Source of the DNA: Ralstonia thomasii
Lineage (GTDB): Bacteria; Pseudomonadota; Gammaproteobacteria; Burkholderiales; Burkholderiaceae
Assembly: GCF_958405895.1 (NCBI RefSeq)
Contig: NZ_CATZAR010000007.1
Reading direction: 5' to 3' (one strand)
Length of the DNA stretch: 64,000 nucleotides
A model generated the notes under the pieces. It did not search any database. It was not told where the DNA came from and saw only the letters and a program-made list of their open reading frames with translations. Made by a program: the position numbers and the translations under genes. Shown in pieces: positions 24,556-33,393 of this stretch (positions are counted from its first letter, which is position 1; each line of letters begins with the position of its first letter).

Positions 24556-27500
24556 ATGAATGCCCCTCTGAACGACGCGCTACGACGCGCGCTCGAAACC
24601 GTTTCCCTGGACGACAAGTACACGCTCGAGCGTGGCCGCATCTACATCAGCGGCACGCAGGCACTGGTGCGTCTGCCAATGCTGCAGCAGGAGCGTGACC
24701 GCGCCGCTGGGCTGAATACTGCGGGCTTCATTTCCGGCTACCGCGGCTCGCCGCTGGGGGCGCTGGACCAGGCGCTGTGGAAGGCCAAGAAGCATCTGGC
24801 CGGGCACAACATCGTCTTCCAGGCGGGGCTCAACGAAGACCTGGCCGCCACGGCGGTCTGGGGCTCGCAGCAGGTCAATCTGTATCCGAGCGCCAAGTTC
24901 AGCGGCGTGTTCGGCATGTGGTACGGCAAGGGGCCGGGCGTGGACCGCACGATCGACGTGTTCAAGCACGCCAACTCGGCCGGTTCGTCGGCGCATGGCG
25001 GGGTGCTGGTGCTGGCCGGTGACGATCACGCAGCCAAGTCCTCCACGCTGGCGCACCAGTCTGAGCACGTCTTCAAGGCGGCCGGCATTCCGGTGCTGTA
25101 TCCGTCCAACGTGCAGGAATATCTCGACTACGGCCTGCACGGCTGGGCGATGAGCCGCTACTCCGGCCTGTGGGTGTCGATGAAGTGCGTGACGGACGTG
25201 GTGGAATCGTCCGCCTCGGTGGACGTCGATCCGCATCGCGCGCAGATCATCCTGCCCGAAGATTTCGCCATGCCGCAGGGCGGCCTGAACATCCGCTGGC
25301 CCGATCCGCCGCTGGTGCAGGAAGCCCGCCTGCTCGACTACAAGTGGTACGCCGGCCTGTCGTACGTGCGGGCCAACAAGCTCGACCGCGTGGTGCTCGA
25401 TTCGCCGCAGGCGCGCTTCGGCATCATGACCGCCGGCAAGGCGTACCTCGACGTACGTCAAGCGCTGGTCGACCTCGGCCTTGATGAGGACACCTGCCGC
25501 CGCATCGGCATTCGCCTGTACAAGGTCGGCTGTGTATGGCCGCTGGAAGCACACGGCGCGCGCGCCTTTGCCGAGGGCCTGCAAGAGATCCTGGTGGTGG
25601 AAGAGAAGCGCCAGATCCTCGAATACCAACTCAAGGAAGAGCTGTACAACTACCGCGACGACGTGCGTCCGCGCGTGTACGGCAAGTTTGACGAAAAGGA
25701 CAACGCCGGCGGCGAATGGTCGGTGCCGATGGCCAATTGGCTGCTGCCGGCGCATTACGAGCTGTCGCCTGCCCTGATCGCCCGCGCCATCGCCACGCGT
25801 CTGGAAAAGTTCGAGTTGCCGTCAGACGTGCGCGCGCGCATTGCCTCGCGCATCGCCATCATCGACGCCAAGGAGAAGGCGCTCGCCCGCCCGCGCGTCA
25901 CCGCCGAGCGCAAGCCGTGGTTCTGCTCGGGTTGTCCGCACAACACGTCGACCAACGTGCCGGAAGGCTCGCGCGCGCTGGCCGGCATCGGCTGCCACTA
26001 CATGACCGTGTGGATGGATCGCCGCACCGACACCTTCAGCCAGATGGGCGGCGAAGGTGTGGCGTGGATCGGCCAGATGCCGTTTTCGGGCGACCAGCAC
26101 GTGTTCGCCAACCTCGGCGACGGCACGTATTACCACTCGGGCCTGCTGGCGATTCGCGCGTCGATTGCAGCCAAGGTGAACATCACCTACAAGATCCTCT
26201 ACAACGACGCCGTGGCCATGACGGGCGGCCAGCCGGTCGACGGCCCGCTCTCCGTGCCGCAGATTGCCGCGCAGGTGCATGCCGAAGGGACGTCGCGCAT
26301 CGTCATCGTCACGGACGAGCCCGAGAAGTACAACGCCGCCATCAAGCTGCCCGAAGGTGTGACGGTGCATCACCGCGACCGTCTCGACGCCATCCAGCGC
26401 GAGCTGCGCGAGGTGCAAGGCACCAGCGTGCTGATCTACGACCAGACCTGCGCGACTGAGAAGCGCCGCCGCCGCAAGCGCGGCACGCTGGTCGATCCGG
26501 CACGCCGCGCGTTCATCAACGACGCGGTGTGCGAAGGCTGCGGCGATTGCTCGGTCAAGTCGAACTGCCTGTCGGTCGAGCCGCTGGAAACGGAGCTGGG
26601 CACCAAGCGCAAGATCAACCAGTCGTCCTGCAATAAGGACTTTTCTTGCGTGAACGGCTTCTGCCCGAGCTTCGTGACGGCCGAGGGCGCGCAGGTGCGC
26701 AAGCCGGAATCGCACGGCGTGTCGATGGAAGGCCTGCCGCTGCTGCCGCATCCTGAGCTGCCCGCCATCCAGCGCGCGTACGGCGTGCTGGTGACTGGCG
26801 TGGGCGGCACGGGCGTGGTGACGATCGGCGGCCTGCTCGGCATGGCCGCGCACATCGAAGGCAAGGGCGTGACCGTGCTCGACATGGCGGGCCTGGCGCA
26901 GAAAGGTGGCGCCGTGCTCTCGCACGTGCAGATCGGCGAGCGTCCGGATTCGATCCACGCCACGCGCATCGCCATGGGCGAGGCGGATCTGGTGATCGGC
27001 TGTGACGCGATTGTCTCGGCGTCTGACGAAGTGCTGTCGAAGGTGCAGCACGGCCAGACGCGCGCGATCGTCAACAGCACCGCATCGCCCACCGCCGACT
27101 TCATCAAGAACCCGAACTGGCGCTTCCCGGGCAGCTCGACCGAAGCGGACATCCGTGCGGCCATCGGCGATGCCTGCGCGTTTGAAGACGCCAGCACGCT
27201 GGCCGTGCGCCTGCTGGGCGACGCCATCTACACCAACCCCCTGGTGCTGGGTTTTGCGTGGCAGAAAGGCTGGCTTCCGCTGACACACGACGCGCTCGTC
27301 CGCGCGATCGAACTCAACGGCGTGGCCGTCGAGAAGAACAAGACCGCGTTCGAATGGGGCCGCCACCTCGCGCAAGACCGCGATGCGGTGCTCAAGCTCG
27401 CCGACGACGCCCCGCGTGCCAAAGCGGATGTGATTGCGCTGCCCTCGCTGGACACGCTGATCGCCCGCCGCGTCGATCTGCTGACCGCCTACCAGAACGC

Positions 27501-28116
27501 CGCGTATGCCGCCGAATTCCGCGCTGTGGTCGAACGGGTGCGCGCGGCGGAAGCAGCCGTGGTCGGTGCAGGCCAGGCGCTGGCGCTGACGGAAGCCGTG
27601 GTGCGCAATCTGTCGAAGCTGATGGCGTACAAGGACGAATACGAAGTCGCCCGCCTGTACACCGATCCGGCATTCCTCGACAAACTGCGCGCGCAGTTCG
27701 AAGGCGAACCGGGGCGCGACTACCAGCTCAACTTCTGGCTCGCGCCGCCCATGATGGCCAAGCGCGACGAGAAGGGGCACCTGGTCAAGCAGCGCTTTGG
27801 CCCCAACACGATGCGCATCTTCAAGGTGCTCGCCAAGCTCAAGGGCCTGCGCGGCACGGCGTTCGACATCTTCGGCAAGACTGAAGAGCGCCGCACCGAG
27901 CGCGCGCTGATCGGCGAATACCGTGCTCTGATCGATGAACTGGTGAAGAGCCTGACGGCGCAGAAGCTGGCGCAGGCCGTGGAACTGGCCCGCCTGCCGG
28001 AAGACATCCGCGGCTTCGGCCATGTGAAGGAGGCCAACCTGGCCGCGGCGCGCATCCGCTGGAACAAGCTGCTCGCGCAGTGGCGCGATCCGGCTGCGGC
28101 ACAGCAGGCAGCCTGA
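24556..28116 (+). CDS. iorAB: Indolepyruvate ferredoxin oxidoreductase, fused alpha-beta form
   Basis: 1186 residues, the length of the fused proteobacterial enzyme. It oxidatively decarboxylates aryl-pyruvates (indolepyruvate, phenylpyruvate) to acyl-CoA using thiamine diphosphate and iron-sulfur clusters. The N-terminal half has the TPP-dependent domains, with the CSGCPHNTSTNVPEGSR cysteine motif. A ferredoxin-like region follows at about 660-720 (CEGCGDCSVKSNC, then CNKDFSCVNGFCP). The gamma domain begins at VTGVGGTGVVTIGGLLG (about 750). The start follows GGAGCACGC. With hpd it points to catabolism of aromatic amino acids. Confidence 0.92.
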   Translation: MNAPLNDALRRALETVSLDDKYTLERGRIYISGTQALVRLPMLQQERDRAAGLNTAGFISGYRGSPLGALDQALWKAKKHLAGHNIVFQAGLNEDLAATAVWGSQQVNLYPSAKFSGVFGMWYGKGPGVDRTIDVFKHANSAGSSAHGGVLVLAGDDHAAKSSTLAHQSEHVFKAAGIPVLYPSNVQEYLDYGLHGWAMSRYSGLWVSMKCVTDVVESSASVDVDPHRAQIILPEDFAMPQGGLNIRWPDPPLVQEARLLDYKWYAGLSYVRANKLDRVVLDSPQARFGIMTAGKAYLDVRQALVDLGLDEDTCRRIGIRLYKVGCVWPLEAHGARAFAEGLQEILVVEEKRQILEYQLKEELYNYRDDVRPRVYGKFDEKDNAGGEWSVPMANWLLPAHYELSPALIARAIATRLEKFELPSDVRARIASRIAIIDAKEKALARPRVTAERKPWFCSGCPHNTSTNVPEGSRALAGIGCHYMTVWMDRRTDTFSQMGGEGVAWIGQMPFSGDQHVFANLGDGTYYHSGLLAIRASIAAKVNITYKILYNDAVAMTGGQPVDGPLSVPQIAAQVHAEGTSRIVIVTDEPEKYNAAIKLPEGVTVHHRDRLDAIQRELREVQGTSVLIYDQTCATEKRRRRKRGTLVDPARRAFINDAVCEGCGDCSVKSNCLSVEPLETELGTKRKINQSSCNKDFSCVNGFCPSFVTAEGAQVRKPESHGVSMEGLPLLPHPELPAIQRAYGVLVTGVGGTGVVTIGGLLGMAAHIEGKGVTVLDMAGLAQKGGAVLSHVQIGERPDSIHATRIAMGEADLVIGCDAIVSASDEVLSKVQHGQTRAIVNSTASPTADFIKNPNWRFPGSSTEADIRAAIGDACAFEDASTLAVRLLGDAIYTNPLVLGFAWQKGWLPLTHDALVRAIELNGVAVEKNKTAFEWGRHLAQDRDAVLKLADDAPRAKADVIALPSLDTLIARRVDLLTAYQNAAYAAEFRAVVERVRAAEAAVVGAGQALALTEAVVRNLSKLMAYKDEYEVARLYTDPAFLDKLRAQFEGEPGRDYQLNFWLAPPMMAKRDEKGHLVKQRFGPNTMRIFKVLAKLKGLRGTAFDIFGKTEERRTERALIGEYRALIDELVKSLTAQKLAQAVELARLPEDIRGFGHVKEANLAAARIRWNKLLAQWRDPAAAQQAA

Positions 28117-28149
28117 TCGGCGCCAAGCATTCAGCATCGCCATGAAAAA

Positions 28150-28174
28150 ACGGAGGCTTCGGCCTCCGTTTTTC
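28150..28174. terminator. Bidirectional terminator between iorAB and sbcB
   Basis: ACGGAGGC (28150-28157) and GCCTCCGT (28162-28169) around TTCG, flanked by an A-tract on the left and TTTTTC on the right. It can serve both convergent genes. Confidence 0.85.
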
Positions 28175-28193
28175 TTTGTGCGCGTCTGACTCG

Positions 28194-29633
28194 TCAGCCC
28201 GGCACGATCTGCTGTGCGTAGTCGTACAGGTCCTGCAGGATGGTCTGCGCACGCGTGTCGCCGTTCTCTGCGGCTTCCGCGCCCAATTGCTGAAGCCGCT
28301 CGCCGAAGGTCTCGAAGGTCATGTAGCCATCGCGGCCTTCGAACAGGCGCTCGGCGCGCAATTGCTCCCACCGCTCGTATTCCTCTTCGTTCAACGTATC
28401 GGGAAAGTTGCGTGCGCGGTAGCGGAACAGCAGCTCCGGCAGACGCGCATCGGCAAACTCCGCATGCAGGCGCGCGAGCTGTTCGCCGCTGAGCGTGCGC
28501 AGCTCGTTGAGCAGGCGGCGATCGTCGTTGCCGACGAATCCGCCGTAGAGGTTCTGGTCGACGTCTTCAATCGGCTCCAGTTCTCGGGCGTACACCTGGC
28601 GCCACGTTTCCCGCATGTCGGGTGCGCCTTGGGCGATGGCGGCGTGGCGTTCGATCATGGCGAAGTCGATGCCCCAGCGTTCTGCCTGCGCGGGTTGCAG
28701 CGTCTTCATGTTGCTGATGACGATGGGTGACTTGTTGATGTGGATCGACTTGATCGGCAGCCGCGTGGTGCCTTCGGCCAGATCGGCCGTGCGCGTGAAC
28801 ATGCGTTCGCGAATCGTGGCGACGTCCATGTGGAACAGCTCGGACGGGTCGAACGCCAAGTCCCACACGATCAGTTCGTTCTTGTTGGCCGGATGACCAC
28901 CCAGCGGCCACACCACGGCCATGCAGCCGCGCTCCACGCCGTACATCCCGGAGATGTGCAGCAACGGCCGCGGCGCATCGCCGATCTCGGCCACCACGCG
29001 GTCTTTCTTGCGCAGCGCCAGGCAGAAATCGAACAGGCGCGGCTGCGCATTGCGGATGAGGCGCGCCAGCGCAATCGTCGCGCGCACATCCGACACCGCA
29101 TCGTGCGCCGCCTCATGCACCAGGCCGTTGGCCTTGGACAGATGCTCCAGTTTGAAGCTCGGCCGGCCGTCTTCATGGGTGGGCCATTGAATGCCCTCCG
29201 GGCGCAGGGCCCACGTGGTGCGCACCACGTCGAGCAGATCCCACCGCCCGCATTCGTTCTGCCACTCGCGGGCGTATGGGTCGATCAGGTTGCGCCAGAA
29301 CAGGTGGCGTGTGACTTCGTCGTCGAAGCGGATGGTGTTGTAGCCTACGCCGATGGTGCCGGGCGTGCCCAGTTCGCGCTCGATGGCCTGCGCGAAACGG
29401 TATTCCGGAATGCCTTGCCGGGCGCACTGCTGCGGCGTGATGCCGGTGATGAGGCACGACACCGGATCGGGCAGCCAGTCGTTGGAAGGCTGGCAGAACA
29501 GTTCGACCGGCTCGCCAATCTCGTTCAGCTCGGCATCGGTGCGGATGCCCGCAAACTGCGCCGGGCGATCACGGCGCGGCACGGCGCCGAAGGTTTCGTA
29601 GTCGTGCCAGAGAAAGGTGGGAGTGACAGGCAA
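28194..29633 (-). CDS. sbcB: Exodeoxyribonuclease I
   Basis: 479 residues, the usual ExoI length. The N-terminal DEDDh 3'-5' exonuclease domain has motif I LWHDYETFGAVP (Asp-x-Glu), a motif II region near GVGYNTIRFDDEV and motif III HDAVSDVRATIALARL. The SH3-like and C-terminal helical domains follow. It digests single-stranded DNA 3' to 5' in recombination and mismatch repair. It is monocistronic and convergent with iorAB. Confidence 0.93.
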   Translation of the reverse strand: MPVTPTFLWHDYETFGAVPRRDRPAQFAGIRTDAELNEIGEPVELFCQPSNDWLPDPVSCLITGITPQQCARQGIPEYRFAQAIERELGTPGTIGVGYNTIRFDDEVTRHLFWRNLIDPYAREWQNECGRWDLLDVVRTTWALRPEGIQWPTHEDGRPSFKLEHLSKANGLVHEAAHDAVSDVRATIALARLIRNAQPRLFDFCLALRKKDRVVAEIGDAPRPLLHISGMYGVERGCMAVVWPLGGHPANKNELIVWDLAFDPSELFHMDVATIRERMFTRTADLAEGTTRLPIKSIHINKSPIVISNMKTLQPAQAERWGIDFAMIERHAAIAQGAPDMRETWRQVYARELEPIEDVDQNLYGGFVGNDDRRLLNELRTLSGEQLARLHAEFADARLPELLFRYRARNFPDTLNEEEYERWEQLRAERLFEGRDGYMTFETFGERLQQLGAEAAENGDTRAQTILQDLYDYAQQIVPG

Positions 29634-29775
29634 GGCAGCGGCTCGCTGGAAAACACTGAAGATGCCGGCATGCTAACAGCCTGCCGCCAGGGCCGCGCAA
29701 ACCCGGGGTGGCGCGAGAGTAAGCTAACGCCGTTGCCCACCTTCACTGACGCGCCGACGCGCCCGAGCCACCCCC

Positions 29776-30771
29776 ATGCGCATCCTTTTCTTCAGCAGCC
29801 ACCGTTACGACGAAGACAGCTTCCGCGCCTCACTCGCGCGCGGCGGCCACAGCTTCGACCTTGTCTTCCAGCGTGCGCACCTCGACGCGCAAACGGCGTC
29901 TCTTGCCGCCGGCTTTGAGGTGGTGTGCCCGTTCGTGAATGATTCCCTCAGCGCGGAAGTGCTCGAAGCGCTGGCTGCGGGCGGCACGCGGCTGATCGCG
30001 CTGCGCTCGGCGGGTTTCAACCACGTCGATCTGCCGGCCGCCCAGCGTCTGGGGCTGACGGTGGTGCGCGTGCCGGCGTATTCGCCACACGCGGTGGCCG
30101 AGCATGCGGTCGGCATGATTCTCACGCTCAACCGGCGGCTGCACCGCGCCTGCAATCGCACGCGCGAAGGCGACTTCTCGCTGGATGGATTGCTCGGCTT
30201 CGACCTCGCGGGCAAGATCGTCGGCGTGATCGGCACCGGGCAGATTGGACAGGTGTTCGCGCGCATCATGGCCGGCTTCGGCTGCCAGTTGCTGGCATTC
30301 GATCCGTTTCCGCAAGCCTCGCTGGCGCCCCTGGGCGTGCGTTACGTACCGCTACCGGAATTGCTGGCGCAGGCCGATATCGTCAGCCTGCACTGTCCGC
30401 TCAACGCTGGCACACATCACCTGATCGACGCCAGCGCTCTGGCCAGCATGAAGCCGGGCGCGATGCTCATCAACACGAGCCGCGGCGGCCTGGTCGACAG
30501 CCCCGCGCTGATCGACGCCCTCAAGACCGGCCAGCTCGGCCACCTCGGGCTGGATGTCTACGAAGAAGAGGCCGATCTGTTCTTCGAAGACCGCTCCGCC
30601 GACGTGCTGCAGGACGACGTGCTGGCGCGCCTGCTGAGCTTTCCCAACGTCATCGTCACCGCGCATCAGGCGTTTTTCACGCGCGAGGCGCTGGCGGGCA
30701 TTGCCGACACCACGCTCGCCAACGTGGCGGCGTGGGCGGCAGGTGCACCCGTCAATGTGGTGAAGGCTTAG
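29776..30771 (+). CDS. ldhA: D-2-hydroxyacid dehydrogenase (D-lactate dehydrogenase type)
   Basis: 331 residues of the D-isomer-specific 2-hydroxyacid dehydrogenase family. The NAD-binding loop is GVIGTGQIGQVFARIMAGFG (about 150-170). The signature NTSRGGLVDSPAL carries the catalytic Arg, GLDVYEEEADLFFED the Glu region, and TAHQAFFTREAL the catalytic His. The overall pattern matches fermentative D-lactate dehydrogenases that reduce pyruvate to D-lactate. The exact substrate is inferred. It ends 10 bases before the convergent HD gene. Confidence 0.85.
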   Translation: MRILFFSSHRYDEDSFRASLARGGHSFDLVFQRAHLDAQTASLAAGFEVVCPFVNDSLSAEVLEALAAGGTRLIALRSAGFNHVDLPAAQRLGLTVVRVPAYSPHAVAEHAVGMILTLNRRLHRACNRTREGDFSLDGLLGFDLAGKIVGVIGTGQIGQVFARIMAGFGCQLLAFDPFPQASLAPLGVRYVPLPELLAQADIVSLHCPLNAGTHHLIDASALASMKPGAMLINTSRGGLVDSPALIDALKTGQLGHLGLDVYEEEADLFFEDRSADVLQDDVLARLLSFPNVIVTAHQAFFTREALAGIADTTLANVAAWAAGAPVNVVKA

Positions 30772-30780
30772 GCCGGCCGA

Positions 30781-31410
30781 TCAAGCTGCCGCGGCTTTCG
30801 GCTGCGACAGTTCGCTTTCGCCTTCCTTCACGTAGATGGAGTTGCGTGGCTTGGCCAGCACGCGTCGCACCATCGGCTCGAAGAACGAGAGCGGCAGGTT
30901 GTCGTAGTCGGGCATGAAGGCCGCGGCGTCGTACTTGGCGCAGAACTCGGCCGTGCGCTCGAACAGCTCAGGCTGGCTGCGGTACTGCTCGCGCAGGTTG
31001 CGGTCGAGCCCCAGGTGGTGGAAGAAGTAGTAGCCCTGGAAGATGCCGTGTTTCTCGACCATCCACAGGTTTTCGGGGCTCACGAACGGCTTGAGGATCG
31101 CCGCAGCGATGTCCGGGTGGTTGAAGCTGCCCAGCGTGTCGCCAATGTCGTGCAGCAGCGCGCAGACCACGTATTCCTCGTCGCGGCCATCGCGGTGGGC
31201 GAGCGTGGCGGTTTGCAGCGAGTGCGCGAGACGGTCGATCGGGAAGCCGCCGCAATCGCCGTCGAGCAGCTTCAGGTGCGCGAGCACGCGGTCGGGCAGG
31301 GCGCGGGCAAACGGCATGAATTCCGCCGAGATGGCGGCCCAGTCCTCGCGCGTGCCCTGCTCCATGTGAGAAAACGCCGCGCGCGGGGCGGTGTGCTTTG
31401 GATCGGTCAT
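30781..31410 (-). CDS. HD-domain phosphohydrolase
   Basis: 209 residues with the metal-binding HD motif LLHDIGDTLGSFNHPD (about 95-110) and an upstream His in DRLAHSLQTATLAHRDG. The resemblance is to small HD proteins and PhnZ-like mixed-valence di-iron oxygenases rather than to GAD/GYP signalling domains. The function is not predictable from the sequence. I start at 31410 because AAGGAG lies just upstream; the six codons before it contain that site. Confidence 0.72.
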   Translation of the reverse strand: MTDPKHTAPRAAFSHMEQGTREDWAAISAEFMPFARALPDRVLAHLKLLDGDCGGFPIDRLAHSLQTATLAHRDGRDEEYVVCALLHDIGDTLGSFNHPDIAAAILKPFVSPENLWMVEKHGIFQGYYFFHHLGLDRNLREQYRSQPELFERTAEFCAKYDAAAFMPDYDNLPLSFFEPMVRRVLAKPRNSIYVKEGESELSQPKAAAA

Positions 31411-31522
31411 TGGGGGTGTCTCCTTCATCGCCGGAATGGTCGCGTTGGTGCCGCGTCGTAGTTCTTGAATGGCTGGATGCGCGGCTAGCCGACCATTCTC
31501 TGCCCGGCGCTTGCGTGCAGAC

Positions 31523-31538
31523 TGTCAAGCGTTTGACA
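31523..31538 (+). promoter_or_regulatory. Dyad TGTCAA-N4-TTGACA before the Crp/Fnr gene
   Basis: A perfect 6+6 dyad with a 4-base spacer ends directly before ATG 31539. The geometry (N4 spacer) is that of Crp/Fnr-family sites, suggesting autoregulation or control of the divergent HD gene. Confidence 0.45.
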
Positions 31539-32270
31539 ATGATCGGACTGCCCTCGCCGCATCCTGCCGCCATGCCCGCAGACGCCTCTCATACCGCCCC
31601 TGCTCCCACGCCCTCGCAACTCGCGCAGGGCTGGCTGCGCGACGCCCCCGCCGACCTGCTGGCCGAGATTGCGCCCACCGCGCGTGTGATCACCTACCCC
31701 GACGGCGAATGCGTCCACCCGCACGGCGGCCCCGCCCAGGGCATGTTCCTGATCATGCGCGGCCGCGTGCGCATCAGCCGGACAACCGACGGCGGCAGCG
31801 AACTCGTCTACGGCGTGCTGCGCGCGGGCGAATGGTTTGGCGAGATCGCGCTCATCGACGGCGGCGGCCGCACGCACAGCGCCCATGCGCAGGGGCCGAC
31901 CACGCTCGTCCTGCTGGGCAGCGCGGCGTTTGCGCGTGTGGTGTCAGCCTACCCGGCCGGCATGTGGGCGCTAATGCAGCAGCTCTGCCAGCGCATCCGC
32001 CTGATCTTCGACGAGTTCGAGCACGCCAGCGAAATGCCCGCCGATGCGCGCCTTGCCCAACGCCTGCTGCAGCTCGCCCGCGCCGGTGATGGCCGCACCG
32101 TGGCCGCCAGCAATGAAGAACTCGGCCGCATGCTGGCACGCTCGCGACAGACGATCTCGAAGTACCTGCAGGCCTGGCAGCGTGCAGGCTGGATCCGCTG
32201 CCATTACCGGACAGTCGAGATCGTCGACGCGGCAGCTTTGCGGATGCTGATGGACGCGCACGCTTCCTGA
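31539..32270 (+). CDS. Crp/Fnr-family transcriptional regulator
   Basis: About 243 residues: a cyclic-nucleotide-like sensor jelly roll (about 30-145, with GMFLIMRGRVRISRTTDGGSE and GEWFGEIALIDGGGRTHSAHA), a dimerisation helix and a C-terminal helix-turn-helix with SNEELGRMLARSRQTISKYL. No N-terminal cysteine cluster is present, so it is not an oxygen-sensing FNR. It is divergent from the HD gene. The start is uncertain between ATG 31539 and ATG 31572; a dyad lies immediately upstream of the first. Confidence 0.85.
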   Translation: MIGLPSPHPAAMPADASHTAPAPTPSQLAQGWLRDAPADLLAEIAPTARVITYPDGECVHPHGGPAQGMFLIMRGRVRISRTTDGGSELVYGVLRAGEWFGEIALIDGGGRTHSAHAQGPTTLVLLGSAAFARVVSAYPAGMWALMQQLCQRIRLIFDEFEHASEMPADARLAQRLLQLARAGDGRTVAASNEELGRMLARSRQTISKYLQAWQRAGWIRCHYRTVEIVDAAALRMLMDAHAS

Positions 32271-32458
32271 TCGTGCCTAACGCTGCGTCGCGTCCCGAGG
32301 TGACGCAATTGCCATGACGCATTCGGCACTTTGTGGACACAAGATTGCTTTTCGGAACCTTTGCAAGCGCACATCTGTCTTGAAAGATGGGACGTGATGT
32401 TTCATTCTCATAAGAGAGGCGGCCCGCTTTTTGCGAGATTGCCGACGGAGGAAACGCC

Positions 32459-33313
32459 TTGTCACAGGTTCGTCTGGAAACGCCATCTGCGAGCGAGCGC
32501 ATGCCGTGGTCGATCCAAGAGATCGGCTACGACAGCATCGACGTTGCGCGCGTGCGCGAAAACCGCACCCTGTTCTACCTGGTTGCGAGTGCCTCGTTTG
32601 TCGAGAGCGGCTCCGACCTCTACGCCGGCAACCTCGCTCAGTACTACGCCGATCGGCCCGAAACCGCGCATTGGCTGACCCATCATTGGGAACGCGAAGA
32701 GCTGCAGCACGGTCGCGCGTTGCGCCGCTACGTTGAAACCGTCTGGCCCGAGTTCGACTGGGAGCGCGGCTACGCCCGCTTCTTCGAGGAATACTCGGTC
32801 ACCTGTTCGGTCGACCAGTTCGAGCCCACGCAGGCGCTGGAAATGGTCGCGCGCTGTGTCGTCGAAATGGGCACGGCGACCTTCTATCGCGCCATCGCAC
32901 AGGCAGCGGCTGAAGCCGATGAACCGGTGCTGCGCGACCTCGCCAGCCGCATCTCGGCCGATGAAGTCCGGCATTACAAACACTTCCTGCGATTCTTCAA
33001 CGAGTGCAACGCAAGCGAGGGGGTGGGCCGCGCGCGCGTGCTCAGGGCGCTCGCCTCCCGCCTGCGTGAAATCAAGAATGAAGATTCGATGATCGCGCTG
33101 CGCAATGTGCTGCGCATCGAGCGCGGCCAGGAAGATGTGCCTGACGCCGATGTGCGCGCCCTGAACTCGCGCGTCAGCGCGCTGGTGCGCTCCTATCTGC
33201 CGCTCGACATGGCCGCCAAGATGCTGCTCAAGCCGCTGCACCTGCGCCCGGGCTTCGAGCGCTCGATCCGGCCACCCCTGGTGGCCGTGGTGCGGCGCGT
33301 GATGCTGCACTAG
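32459..33313 (+). CDS. Ferritin-like di-iron protein of unknown function
   Basis: 284 residues, predicted all-helical. The carboxylate/His pattern of a four-helix di-iron bundle is visible: Glu in ASFVESGSDLYA, EExxH in WEREELQHGR, Glu in VVEMGTATFYRA and DExxH in SADEVRHYKHF. The size is closer to acyl-ACP desaturase-like or rubrerythrin-type proteins than to storage ferritin. The substrate is unknown. The start is TTG 32459, with ACGGAGGA upstream; no ATG lies near. It is monocistronic, ending at a bidirectional terminator. Confidence 0.7.
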   Translation: MSQVRLETPSASERMPWSIQEIGYDSIDVARVRENRTLFYLVASASFVESGSDLYAGNLAQYYADRPETAHWLTHHWEREELQHGRALRRYVETVWPEFDWERGYARFFEEYSVTCSVDQFEPTQALEMVARCVVEMGTATFYRAIAQAAAEADEPVLRDLASRISADEVRHYKHFLRFFNECNASEGVGRARVLRALASRLREIKNEDSMIALRNVLRIERGQEDVPDADVRALNSRVSALVRSYLPLDMAAKMLLKPLHLRPGFERSIRPPLVAVVRRVMLH

Positions 33314-33340
33314 ATCGCCGCGCACGAAGGAGGCGCCAAC

Positions 33341-33370
33341 AAAAAACCCGGGTTGAAGCCCGGGTTTTTT
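33341..33370. terminator. Bidirectional terminator
   Basis: AAAAAACCCGGG (33341-33352) mirrors CCCGGGTTTTTT (33359-33370) around a 6-nt loop. It serves both the ferritin-like gene and the convergent porin gene. Confidence 0.92.
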
Positions 33371-33393
33371 ATATCTAGCCGACAGAATGCCGA

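Noticed and set aside
25822..28371. 849-codon open frame antisense to iorAB
   Set aside because: Composition is His/Arg/Gln/Val-rich shadow sequence; the plus-strand enzyme explains the region completely.
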